DNA of 64,000 nucleotides from Delphinapterus leucas (taxonomy: Eukaryota > Chordata > Mammalia > Artiodactyla > Monodontidae), in contig NW_022098057.1 of assembly GCF_002288925.2 (NCBI RefSeq), forward strand, positions 65,215,641-65,279,640, written 5' to 3'. The notes under the pieces were generated by a model, which saw only the letters and a program-made list of their open reading frames with translations, was not told the origin of the DNA and ran no database searches. Positions 47,440-58,217 of this stretch are shown here, piece by piece. The translations under genes and the position numbers were made by a program. The stretch's first letter is position 1. Every line of letters begins with the position of its first letter.

Positions 47440-48380
47440 ACTTAAAGAAGTTCCTTTAGCATTTGTTGTAGAGCTGGTTTGGTGGTGCTGAATTCTCCTA
47501 GCTTTTGCTTGTCTGTAAAGCTTTTCATTTCTCCATCGAATCTGAATGAGATCCTTGCCGGGTAGAGTAATCTTGGTTGTAGGTTCTTCCCTTTCATCAC
47601 TTTAAGTATATCATGCCACTCCTTTCTGGCTTGTAGAGTTTCTGCTGAGAAATCAGCTGTTAACCCTATGGGAGTTCCCTTGTGTGTTATTTGTCATTTT
47701 TCCCTGGCTGCTTTCAGTAAGTTTTCTTTGTCTTTGATTTTTTCCAATTTGATTACTATGTGTCTCGGTGTGTTTCTACTTGGGTTTCTCCTGTATGGGA
47801 CTCTCTGTGCTTCCTGCACTTGGGTGGCTATTTCCTTTCCCATGCTAGGGAAGTTTTCGACTATAATCTTTTCAAATATTTTCTCAGGTCCTTTCTCTCT
47901 CTCTTCTCCCTCTGGGACCCCTATAATGTGAATGTTGTTGTGTTTAATGTTGTCCCAGAGGTCTCTTAGGCTCTCTTCATTTCTTTTCATTCTTTTTTCT
48001 TTATTCTGTTCTGCAGCTGTGACTTCCACCATTCTGTCTTCCAGGTCACTTATCCATTTTTCTGCCTCAGTTATTCTGCTATTGATTCCTTCTAGTGTAG
48101 GTTTCATTTCAGTTATTTTATTGTTCATTTCTGTTTGTTCTTTAATTCTTCTAGGTCTTTGTTAAACATTTCTTGCATCTTCTTGATCTTTGCTTCAATT
48201 CTTTTCTCGAGGTCCTGGATCATCTTCACTATCATTATTTTGAATTCTTTTTCTGGAAAGTTGCCTATCTCCACTTCATTTACTTGTTTTTCAGGGGTTT
48301 TAGCTTGTTCCTTCATCTGGTACAGAGGCCTCTGCCTTTCATCTTGTCTGTCTTTCTGTGAATGTGGTTTTTGTTCCACA
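47440..48380 (-). pseudogene. L1 ORF1 pseudogene
   Basis: The RNA-binding ORF1 protein in two long pieces: 48125-48379 (MEQKPHSQKD..., coiled-coil start with many Lys/Glu and a heptad-like LEKRIEAKIKKMQEMF) and 47694-48128 (MNNKITEMKPTLEGI..., rest of the coiled coil, then the RRM segment IHIIGVPEGEEREKG). A single frameshift near 48128 separates them. A TGA at 47694-47696 ends the frame before the C-terminal domain is complete; homologous sequence continues to about 47440 without a start. Confidence 0.9.
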
Positions 48381-48384
48381 AGCT

Positions 48385-49245
48385 GCAGGACTGTAGTTCT
48401 TCTTCTGCTGTCTGACCTCTGGTGGATGAGGCTATCTAAGAAGCTTGTGCAAGTTTCCTGATGGGAGGGACTGGTGGTGGGTAGTGCTGACTGTTCCTCT
48501 GGTGGGCAGAGCTCAGTAAAACTTTAATCCGCTTGATTGCTGATATGTGGGGCTGGGTTCCCTCCCTGTTGGTTGTTTGGCCTGAGGCAACCCAACACTG
48601 GAGCCTACCTGGGCTCTTTGGTGGGGCTAATGGCGTACTCTGGGATGGCTCACTCCATGGAGTACTTCCCAGGACTTCTGCTGCCAGTGTCCTTGTCCCC
48701 ATGCTGAGCCCCTGCCACCCCCCGCCTCTACAGGAGACCCTCCAACACTTACAGGTAGGTCTGGTTCAGTCTACCCTCGGGTCACTGCTTGTTTCCCTGC
48801 ATCCCGATGCACACGCTACTTTGTATTTGCCCTCCAAGGGTGGGGTCTCTGTTTCCCCCAGTCCTGTCGAAGTCCTGCAGTCAAATCCCACTCGCCTTCA
48901 AAGCCTGATTCTCTAGGACTTCCTCCTCCATTTGCTGGACCCCCAGGTTGGGATGCCTGATGTGGGGCTCAGAACCTTCCCTCCAGGAGGTGGACTTCTG
49001 TGGTATAAGTGTTCTCCAGTCTGTGAGTTACCCAGCCAGCAGTTATGGGATTTGAATTTACTGTGATTGCGCCCCTCGTACCATCTCACTGTGGCCTCTC
49101 CTTTGTCTTTGGATGTCAGGTATCTTTTTTGGTGAGTTCCAGTGTCTTCCTATTGATGATTGTCCAGCAGCTCGTTGTGATTCTGGTGTTCTCATAAGAG
49201 GGAGTGAGAGCACGTTCTTCTACTTTGCCATCTTGGTTCAGGCTC
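48385..49245 (-). promoter_or_regulatory. L1 5' UTR / internal promoter region
   Basis: GC-richer segment upstream of ORF1. Near its 5' end is CCAAGATGGC (complement at 49227-49236), the YY1-type site that positions transcription start in human L1. Whether this copy is transcribed is unknown. A 127-residue plus frame here (48533-48916) is antisense to the UTR and not credible as a gene. Confidence 0.75.
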
Positions 49246-52200
49246 AGATCTGCTTCTTTTTAAATCAGATTATTTGTTTTGTTGTTGAGTTGTATGAGCT
49301 CTTCCTTTAGGATATTTGATGATGATTTCCTTCACTATGCTGAAGCTATTTATTTTGATGTAGTCCTATTTATTTGTTTTCTCTTTTGCTTTCCTTGACT
49401 TTGAAGTCAGGTCCACAAAAACATTGTTAAGACCAGTGTCAAAGAGTCTATTGCCTACGTTTTCTTCTAGGAATATTATGGTTTCAGGTGTTACATTCAC
49501 GTTTTTAATTCATTTGGAGTTAATTTTCGTGTATAATGTAAGATAGTGGTCTGTATTTATTTTTTAATTTTTGCATGTGGCTGTTCAGTTTTCCCAACAC
49601 CATTTTTTGAGGAAATTGTCCTTTCTCCATTGTATGTTCATGGCTCCTTTGTTGTAAATTAATTGTCCATGTATGTGTGGGTTTATTTCTGTGCTCTCAT
49701 TTCTGCTCCACTGATATTTGTGTCTATTTTTATGCTGATACTGTACTCTTTCTTTGATACCATACTGTTTTGATCACTATAGCTTCATAGTATAGTTTTA
49801 AATCACAGAGCTTGGTACCTTCTAGCTTTGTTTTTCTTTCTCAAGATTGTTTTGATTATTCAGTCTTTTGTATTTCTAGACAAATTTTTGAGGTATTTGT
49901 TCTAGTCCTGTGAAAAATGCCATTGGAATTTTGATAGGGATTGTATTGAATCTTTGGTTTGCTTTGGGCATTATGGACATTTTAGCAATATTAATTCTTC
50001 CAATTCATGAGCCCACAATTGATTCTCATTTATTTGTGTCTTTTGCAATTACTTTCATCAGTGTTTTCTAGTTTTTAATTTACAGTTCTTTTACCTCCTT
50101 AGTTAAATTTATTCTTAGGTATCTTATTCTTTTTAATGCAGTTGTAAATAAGATTGTTTTCTTAATTTGTCTTTCTGATAGTTTGTTATTGTATAGAAAT
50201 GCCACAGGTTTCTGCGTATTTTGTATTCTGCAACTTTACTGAAATCATATATTTGTTCTCATACTTTTTTCTTTGAGTCTTTAGGGCTTTCTGTATATAG
50301 TATCATGTCATCTGCAAAGTGACAATTTTACTTCTTCCTTTTCAAATTTTATAACTTTGATTTATTTTCTTCCTGTGTCTAGGACTTCCAATACTATGCT
50401 GAATAAAAGTGGTGTGAGTGGGCATACTTGTCTTGTTCCTGATCTTAGATGAACAGCTTTCAACTTTTCACCATTGAGTATGATATTAACTTTTGTTTGT
50501 CAGATATGGCCTTTATTATATTGAGGTATGTTCCCCCTTTACCCACTTTGTTGAGAGTTTTTATTGTAAATGGATGTTGAACTTTGTCAAATGCCTTTTT
50601 CTGCATCTATTGAAATGATCGTATGATTTTTTCTTTCTTTTTGTCAATATCGTGTATGAGATTGATTGATTTGCAGGTATGTTGAACCATTCTTGCATCC
50701 CTGGAATACATCTCTCTTGATCATGGTGCATGATCCTTTTAATGTATCCTTGCATTCTGTTTGTCACTATTTTGTACAGGATTTTTGCATCTATGTCCAT
50801 CAAGGATATTGGCATATAATTTATATTTTTTGTGGTGTTCTTTGTCTGGTTTTAGTATGTGGGTAATGCTGGCTTTGTAAAATGAGTTTAGAAATGTTTT
50901 CTCCTCTTCAACTTTTTGGAAGAGTTTGAGAAGGATAGGCATTAAATCTTTGGATGTTTGGTAGAATTAACCAGTGAAGCTGTCTTGTCCTGAACTTTTG
51001 TTTATTGGGAGGTTTTTGATTACTGGTTCAAGCTCCTTACTAATAAGCATTCTCTTCAGATTTTCTATTTCTTCATGATTCATCCTTGGAAAATTGGTTT
51101 CTAGGAACTTATCTATTTCTTCTAGGTGTCCAATTTGTTGATGTATAATTGTTCATAGTAGCTCTTAGGATTCTTTGTATTTCTGTGGTATCAGTTTTAA
51201 TTTCTCCTCTTTCATTTCAGCTTTTATTTACTTGAGCCCTCTCTCTTTTTCTTGGTTATCTTGGTTAGTTTTTCTAAAGGTTTGTCAATTTTGTTTATCT
51301 TTTTAAAAACCAGCTCTTAGTTTCATTGCTCTCTTCTACTGTTTTGGGTTTTTGGGGGGTTTTCTTTGCTCTTTTTTTTTTCCATTTATTTCTGCTCTGA
51401 TTGTTCTTATTTCCTTCCTTCTACTAACTTTGGGTTTTGTTCTTCTTTTCCTAATTCCTTTAGATGTAAGATTAGATTGTTTATTGGAGATTTTTCTTGT
51501 TACTTGAGGTAAGTCTGTATTGCTATGAATTTTCCTCTTACAACTGATTTGCTGCATCCCATAGGTTTTGGTCTGTTTTCATTTGTCTCTAAGTATTTTT
51601 TTTTTAATTTCTTATTTTATTTCTTCATTGACTCATTGGTTGTTGAGTACCATGTTGTTTAATCTCCCACATATTTGTTGTTTTTCCTGTTTTTTTCTTT
51701 CAATTGATTTCTAGTTTCATACCATTGTGGTTAGAAAGATGCTTGATATGATTCCCGTTAAATTTATTGAGACTTATATTGTGGCCTAACGTGATCTATT
51801 CTGGAGAATGTTCACATTCACTTGGGAAGAATATGTACTCTGCTGCTTTTGGATGGAATGTTCTGTATATATCTAATATACTTTTACTTTCAGTCTGTGT
51901 GTGTCCGTACTTTTGAAGTGAGTCTCTTGTAGGCAGCATATAGATGGAAGATGGGTCTTTTTTTTATATATATAATTTATTTAGCTTCCCTATGTCTCTT
52001 ATTTGAGGCATTTAGTCCATTTACATTTAAAGTGATTATTGATAGGTAGGTACTTACTGCATTTTGTTAATTGTTTTCTGGCTGGTTTTGTAGTTCCCCT
52101 CTGTTTCTTCTTCTCTTTCTCTCTTCCCTTGTGTGTGGCTTTCTATAGCATTATGTGTAGGTTTCTTTCTCTCTCTCTTTTTTTTTTTTTTGTATTTACT

Positions 52201-53650
52201 ATAAGTTCTTGCTTTGTGGGTACCATGAAGTTCACAAATAACATCCTATTTATAAAACAAGTGGGTACCATGAAGTTCACATATAACATCCTATTTATAA
52301 AACAGTCTGTTTTAAGTCGATGACAACTTAAATTTATACATATTCCAGAAATTTACATTTTTACTCCCCCAATTTTATATTTTTATGTTACCTTCTACAT
52401 CTTTTTATTTTATGCATTCCTTAATTAATTATGTAATTTTAATTTTATTACTTTTGTCTTTTAACCTTCATACTTGCTTTATAAGTGATTGATCCATTAC
52501 CTTTACTGTATATTTGCCTTTTCAGTGAGATTTTTACTTTGCTATGTTTTCCTTTTTTAACTAGTGCCATTTATTTTCAGCTTAAAAGTCCTTTTAACAT
52601 TTCTTTTAAAGCAAGTCTAGCGGTGATAAACTCCTTTAGATTTTGTTTGTCTGGAAAACTTCTAATTTCTCCTTCAATTCTGTATGATAACCTGGCTAGA
52701 TAGGGAATTCTTGGTGGGAAGTTTTTTTCCTTTTCACACTTTGAATATGTCATGGCACTCCCTTCTGGCCTGCAGTGTTTCTGCTGAGAACTCTTCTGAT
52801 AGACTTACAGGATTTTCCCTTATATGTAACAAGTTGTTGTTGTTTTTCTTGCTGCTTTTAAGATTCTCTTTCTTTAACTTCTATTATTGTACCTTGGTGT
52901 GGACCTCTTTGGCTTCATTTTATTTGGTGCTCTCTGGGTGTCCTAGATCTGGATGTTTGTTTTCTTCCCTATATTAGTGAAGTTTTCAGCCATTATTTCT
53001 TAAAATAAATTTTCTGGCCCTTTCTCTCTCTCTCTCTCTTCCTTCTGAGATCCTTAAAATGGAAATGTTATTGCACTTGATGTCCCCAAATCTATAAGGT
53101 AGCTTCACTTAAAAAAATTTTTTTCTGCTGTTTGGGTGAGTTCCATTGCATTGTCTTCAGCTCACTAATCCATTCTTCTGCTTCATCCAGTCTGATGTTC
53201 AGCCCCTCTACTGTATTTTTCACTTCAGCTCTGTAACTTCTGTTTGGTGCTTTCTTATGCTTTCTAACTCTATTGAAGTTCTCACTGTGTTTAGCCATTC
53301 TTCTCCTGAGTTCTGTGAGCATTTTATAACCATTACTTTAAACTCTTTATCAAGTAAATTGCTTATCTCCATTTTATTAAGGTCTTTTTTTGAGGGTTTT
53401 GTCTTTGTTCTTTCATTTGGAACATATTACTCTGTCTCCTCATTTTGCCTGAATCTCTGTGTTTGTTTCTATGTATTAAGCAAATCAGCTACCTCTTCTA
53501 GTCTTAAAGGAGTGTCCTTGTGTAGGAGGTGTCCCGTGGGGCCCAGGAGTGCCGTTTCATCTGGCCTCTAGAGTTTGGTGCCCAAGGGGAGTCCCCTATG
53601 TAGGCTGTGTAAACTTGCCTGCTGCAGTGCAGGGGTGGGTGGGGCTCTTG
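49246..53650 (-). mobile_element. Old L1 LINE, 5' part (split by younger L1)
   Basis: Continues the 42513-43350 element: ORF2 from 49246 to about 52080 (reverse transcriptase FADD box complement GTCATCTGCAAA intact at 50307-50318, endonuclease near 51300-52060), the spacer, ORF1 about 52600-53450, and part of a 5' UTR to about 53650. Total old element about 5.2 kb. A coiled-coil ORF1 piece (53092-53322) encodes RAEVKNTVEGLNIRLDEAEE. Frames are heavily broken. Confidence 0.9.
52216..52304 (+). repeat. 45-bp tandem duplication inside old L1
   Basis: Two copies of a 45-base unit beginning GTGGGTACCATGAAGTTCAC at 52216 and 52261, identical but for one base (CAAATA versus CATATA). Located in the ORF1/ORF2 spacer area; a recent slippage or unequal-exchange event. 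Confidence 0.93.
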
Positions 53651-54400
53651 CCCAGAAGTGAAGGCATTTTTGATTGTCCCAATGACCTAGGACCAGTCCT
53701 GGATTTTCGTGGGTGGGAACCTGAGATGCTAAGTGTTCTGAAATGCCCAGAATAATTTTATACAACTAGGAGCTTCTCCATTCACTGCTGTTCTCTTCTT
53801 TTTGAGAAACACTGGAGAAAGCTAAAGAATTATAGCTATTTTATTACTATGAATTCTGGCATATGGATGAAGGTTCCTTGAATTTCTTTTGTCTAAGGTG
53901 GGAATTGGCTCTTCATTCTGTGATCTGTGGTTCTATTCCTCTTTTTCTCTTCAATTATAAGTTGAAGACTCTAAGTAATGGAGACAATTATTCTGTCTCT
54001 TTTATTATTTCTCTTTCTAGTCTCAACAGTTGAAGTTCCTGCAGCTGTGTTTCTAGTCCTCTGTTGATCTGAAACATCTTGAAAAGCTTGTTATGTGCCC
54101 TTGCTGTCACAGTCCTCAGCATACTGCCTTCTCTGGACATATTCTTATTTTTCACTGTTTTGTTTAAAATATATGTCCTTATTTTAGTACAGTATACCAT
54201 ATGGAGTAGCACCTGCACAATATACCATGACCTCACTGTTTACTTTGACCTTTAGTATTAACTTGCAGATTATTTCAGCTATTGCTGAATGTAATTTGTT
54301 CATCTAAAGTTTCACAATATACATTCAAACCCAACTGAGTCTCCACATAGTACAAATGCTCTTCCAAATTCTGAGGATTCAGAGATGAAATGAATAGGGG
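53651..54400. other. Non-coding DNA, possible old repeat
   Basis: 'gaccagtcctggattttcgt' and 'ttctgaaatgcccagaataa' near 53690-53755 resemble an old DNA-element or LTR fragment that I cannot name. The rest is unrecognised. Confidence 0.4.
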
Positions 54401-55080
54401 GAGGAAAATAAACTAATAGTCTAAGAGTAGCTCATTCTATGAGAGTGATAATCAGGCAAGATTTCTTTCAGGGAAGCATACAAGTTAGTGGAGGCACTTT
54501 TGGGGAGAAGCACATAGGAAGGACACAGATTAGCTAGGAGGATGAAAGGACATGTGTAACTGCAAGGGGGCATTTGAGATCATGATGAGTATGGAGAGAA
54601 TGCTAACATACGTGCTGTTCCTACAGCATTCATGGTTTTATATGCATGAAGAATGGGAGCAGAGACTGGCAGTGTTGAGGGGCAGATCAGGCAATGCATT
54701 ATGTGCCATTTTAATGAGTTTGGAAACCATCTTCTTATTTATGAGGAAATATTGAATCATTTTAAGCAACAATATATCATACTCAGTTTCTAGCTGAAGT
54801 GTAGGAAGTATTTTGGGGGTGTGGAAGCAATATGGGAGACCACAAATCCTGTTAGAAATCTCTAGCCAAAATGGTAGAGATATTGAGGGCCTAAATAAAT
54901 CATGAATGGGAGAACCTGGAATTGAGAGATGTTTAGGAAGTAGAATAAGCAGAATGTGAGGACAGATTGGATGTGGGAGTCAGAGAAAGAGAGTGATCAA
55001 AGATAACTTCAATGTTCTGCCTGGCTGGAGGTTGTTATATTCCATAAAGGTAGAAAATGCAGGGAGGTGTGGTTTTAGGG
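54400..55080 (-). mobile_element. Probable L2 LINE fragment
   Basis: 'aagatttctttcagggaagc', 'catgggttttatatgcatga'-like DNA, 'aatgagtttggaaaccatct' and 'ggaattgagagatgtttagg' follow the internal L2 pattern on the minus strand. Diverged. Confidence 0.6.
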
Positions 55081-55214
55081 ATGTAGGGGAACTGTTGAGT
55101 TTGTACGAGCTGCTGCTATGCCCAAACACCTCCACAGTGCATGTGTACATTTAGGTGTTAGAACTATAATTTTGACTGCTTTGTTTAAAATGGCATATAC
55201 TCCATGGGTGAATG

Positions 55215-56040
55215 GGTATTTTACAATTAACAATATACCAATATTATTTATTATATTAAAAGAATTACAGAGCAAAATCATATGAAACATGAACATGAAA
55301 AGCATTTGATAAAAATCAGTAGCCATTCTAGGTAAAAACATATGTATAGTAGGAATAGAAGAAAACTTCCTAAGTATACCAAAGATCTTCTAACACCAAA
55401 CTAAAAGTATCACATAAGAAGAAGAAATGTTAAAGACTGATCCTCTAATATGACACAAATCAAGGATGCTTTCTATCATCATGATTATTCTACATTGTTT
55501 GGCATATCTGGTTAATAAGAGGTAAATGAAATAAGCCTTATAAATAATGGAATAAAAGAAATTAATAATTATTTATAAGTGATTTGATGGTAAATCTAAA
55601 CAACTCAAATGAAACCTATTAGGAGAACAAAAATGAGAATTTAGTGAGGAGCCCAGATACAAGAAAACATTAGCAAAGTAAAATGTTAATAACTGAACAA
55701 TAAAGTCTCTTCACACTAGCAACAAAAACAAAATAACTAGGAGTACTTGTAATAATTACATACATAAGCCTGTATTTTGAAAATTATTCATGGAGATAAG
55801 AATTGAATAACTAGAAATAAATACTGTGTTTCTACATGGGAAGACTTAATATCGTAAAGATATAATTCCTGGTCAAATAAATTTATAAATTTAATGCAAT
55901 TTTAGTCAAAATACCTGATTTCAAACACACAGACACACACATGCACGTACACACACACAGACAGACACACAACAACTCTAAAGTTTATGTAGAAGAATAA
56001 GTGTTTGAGAATTTCCAAATGAAGTCAAAGTGAGTTTGAG
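55215..56040 (+). mobile_element. Ancient L1 ORF2 fragment
   Basis: Plus-strand ORF2 reverse transcriptase region: 'gaaaagcatttgataaaaat', 'ggaatagaagaaaacttcct', 'aacaactcaaatgaaaccta', and 'aactctaaagtttatgtaga' near the end. It is interrupted by a CA-rich microsatellite (55924-55974). No open frame remains. Confidence 0.7.
55924..55974. repeat. CA/GACA-rich microsatellite
   Basis: About 50 bases of imperfect (CA)n with GACA interruptions, inside an ancient L1. Confidence 0.85.
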
Positions 56041-56479
56041 GAATGAAGATTTTATTCAAGTTCAAACAAGAAGAAAATGACATGAGGTGAGTGTCTTTAC
56101 ATAATGCATAGTGGTTCAGGTGACTAAATGCTAATGACCTGCTGCTGTAACAGCCAGAAGTACCATTCATGCTGCAAGAAATAATTTGATTTCAATAAAG
56201 CAACATTGCCTATCCACTTAAACATAAAATTTTTCAAAATAATATTTGTTTTAAAATTTTGACTTTATTGAATTTGTTTTCTTTTTATAGTTTTAAATGA
56301 GCTGTGAGCAAATAACTCATTCTAGATTTTTGGTTATAAATAATTGTGTAACATTTTTTTATACTCAAAAGTAATTAAGTAACCCTGGGAGTGCTGAGAA
56401 AATATTTTTCTATAAAGTAGTCTAAATGTAGTTTGAATAACTGTTTATTAGAAAGTAACCCTTGGTCTTGAACAGACAT
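56041..56479. other. Non-coding DNA, unrecognised
   Basis: No named element or exon. Confidence 0.45.
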
Positions 56480-57060
56480 ATGTCTTTCGAATATTGACTG
56501 CCTACCATAAATCTGTCATAGCACTGGGCATACTTGAGTGTCTATAATAGACCTAACCCTTCTTCTTCTAGAGTTTACATTCTGTAGAGGGTAATCCAAT
56601 AAACAAATAGACATGTATATAAATTATGTATCAGCATTAATTTCTATGAGGAAAATAAAACAGGCTCACAAGATAGAGGACAGCTGTGGAGGCAGAACAG
56701 CTAGATCCATGGATAGGGAAGGCTTGTCTGAAAAGGCGATGTTTAAACTTAAGTGATAAGATGGAACCAGACAGGCAACTATTTGGAGAAATAGTTTCCC
56801 GGCAGAAACCACAGTTGGGACCAAGGCCCCGAGGGAAAAATTGTGTTATGTTTAAAGAACAGTAAGATGAGTGTCAGGGTGGAGCCCAGTGTACCCAGTA
56901 GTGATGATGGTATAGCATGAGATAAGGACAGAAAGTGCTGGACCATGTAAGACGTGGTAGAGGGTTTCAATTTTATTCCAAGTATAATAGAAAACCACTG
57001 GAATGTTTTATCAGGGGAATTATATAATTTGATTTACACTTTTTAAAGATCACCCTGGTT
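56480..57060 (-). mobile_element. L2 LINE fragment
   Basis: 'agagtttacattctgtagag', 'aaggcttgtctgaaaaggcg', 'atgtttaaacttaagtgata', 'gaccatgtaagacgtggtag' and 'aaagatcaccctggttgctc' are in standard L2 order on the minus strand. Confidence 0.8.
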
Positions 57061-57164
57061 GCTCTACGAAGTCTCTGGGTTTTATAGGAAGAGGGTAAAT
57101 GTGGGAGTAGGGAGACCATTTGGAGGCACTGACATATGCATATATCCCTGAAACCGTCATTAAA

Positions 57165-57636
57165 ACAGAACAACAATTTCTAAACCCCTCAAGTTTCCTC
57201 ATGACCCTTTGTAATTCACTTATCTTTCCAACCCTTTTCCCAGGCAACCACTGACCTGCTTTCTATCACTACTGATTAGTTTGCATTTTCTAGAGTTTTA
57301 TACAAATGGAATCGTACAGTATGCAATTTTATTTTGATCAGGCTTTCATCACTTAGCATAATGCCTTATAAATTCATCAGTGTTTTTACATGCATCAATA
57401 TTTGTTCCTTTTTATTGTGGAATAGTATCCATATGGATATATGGATATGGATATTTCACAATTTATTTATCCATTCACCTTTTGACAGATGTTTGGCTTG
57501 TTTCCAATGTTTGATTATCACAAATAAAGCTGTTATGAACATTCATGTACAAGTCCTTTCGTAGACATGTTTCATTTGTCTTGGATAAATACCTAGGAAT
57601 GAAATGGGTGAGTTATATGATAGATATATGTTTAAC
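57165..57636 (-). mobile_element. Old L1 3' fragment hosting the chimera
   Basis: 'aacaacaatttctaaacccc', 'ggcaaccactgacctgcttt', 'tttgcattttctagagtttt', 'catatggatatatggatatg' and 'aagctgttatgaacattcat' follow the minus-strand L1M 3' order. Stops at 'tagatatatgtttaac', where the chimera begins; I do not see the L1 resuming clearly on the other side. Confidence 0.8.
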
Positions 57637-57973
57637 TTTTTTTTTAACACCTTTACTGCAGTATAATTGCTTTACAATGGTGTGTTAGTTTCTGCTTTAT
57701 AACAAAGTGAATCAGCTATACATATACATATATCCCCATATCTCTTCCCTCTTGCATCTCCCTCCTACCCTCTCTATCCTACCCCTCTAGGTGGTCACTA
57801 AACACCGAGCTGATCTCCCAGTGCTATGTGGCTGCTTCCCACTAGCTATCGATTTTACATTTGGTAGTGTATATATGTCCATGCCACTCTTTCACTTTGT
57901 CCCAGCTTACCCTTCCTCCTCTCCACGTCCTCAAGTCCGTTATCTAGTAGGTCTGCATCTTTATTCCCGCCCA
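57637..57973 (-). mobile_element. L1 3' UTR part of a SINE-L1 chimera
   Basis: T-run (A-tail) at 57637-57645, then on the minus strand the same 3' UTR as the L1 at 11479: the end 'attgtaaagcaattatactg', 'agcagaaactaacacaccat', 'ggtagggtgggataggagg'-like purine-rich DNA, and the beginning near 'cgggaataaagatgcagacc'. It ends abruptly at about 57973 where SINE sequence begins, with no A-tail or duplication between. Confidence 0.85.
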
Positions 57974-58201
57974 GTGTCTTCTCTTGTTGTGGAGCACGGG
58001 CTCTAGGTGCACGGGCTTCAGTAGTTGTGGCACATGGGCTCAGTAGTTGTGGCTTGTGGGCTCTAGAGCGCAGGCTCAGTAGTTGTGGTGCACAGGCTTA
58101 ATTGCTCTGCAGCATGTGGGATCTTCCTGGACCAGGGCTCAAACCCGTGTCCCCTGCATTGGCAGGCAGATTCCCAACCACTGTGCCACCAGGGAAGTCC
58201 C
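57974..58201 (-). mobile_element. CHR-type SINE, older subfamily, fused to L1 3' UTR
   Basis: Reverse complement of the older CHR: 'ttgttgtggagcacgggctc', several 'cagtagttgtgg' units, B box complement 'gctcaaaccc', and a complete tRNA-like head ending 'ccaccagggaagtccc' at 58201. The SINE 3' end lacks its A-tail and joins L1 3' UTR directly at about 57973. The outer flanks, 'agatatatgtttaa' (57622-57635) and 'agacatatatttttaa' (58202-58217), look like an imperfect target duplication around the whole SINE+L1 unit. Confidence 0.85.
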
Positions 58202-58217
58202 AGACATATATTTTTAA

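Larger units (their letters stand above)
43351..49245 (-). mobile_element. Near-full-length L1 LINE, 5.9 kb
   Basis: Complete in outline on the minus strand: 5' UTR about 48385-49245 (starting 'gagcctgaaccaagatggca'), ORF1 about 47440-48380, ORF2 about 43690-47380, 3' UTR about 43391-43690 and a T-rich A-tail relic at 43351-43390. The 3' UTR ('tacagtaggttcttattagt' complement) is a different type from the L1s at 11479 and 57637. Both ORFs are broken (see entries), so it cannot move by itself. Fresh compared with its host L1. Confidence 0.95.
43334..49262 (-). repeat. 17-bp target duplication flanking the full-length L1
   Basis: AGATCTGCTTATTTTTA at 43334-43350 and AGATCTGCTTCTTTTTA at 49246-49262 match at 16 of 17 positions. 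They mark the integration site of the younger L1 inside the older one, and removing the insert restores a continuous old L1. Confidence 0.92.

Noticed and set aside
52216..52304. CRISPR-like repeat
   Set aside because: Only two tandem units with no spacers in mammalian L1 DNA; it is a simple tandem duplication.
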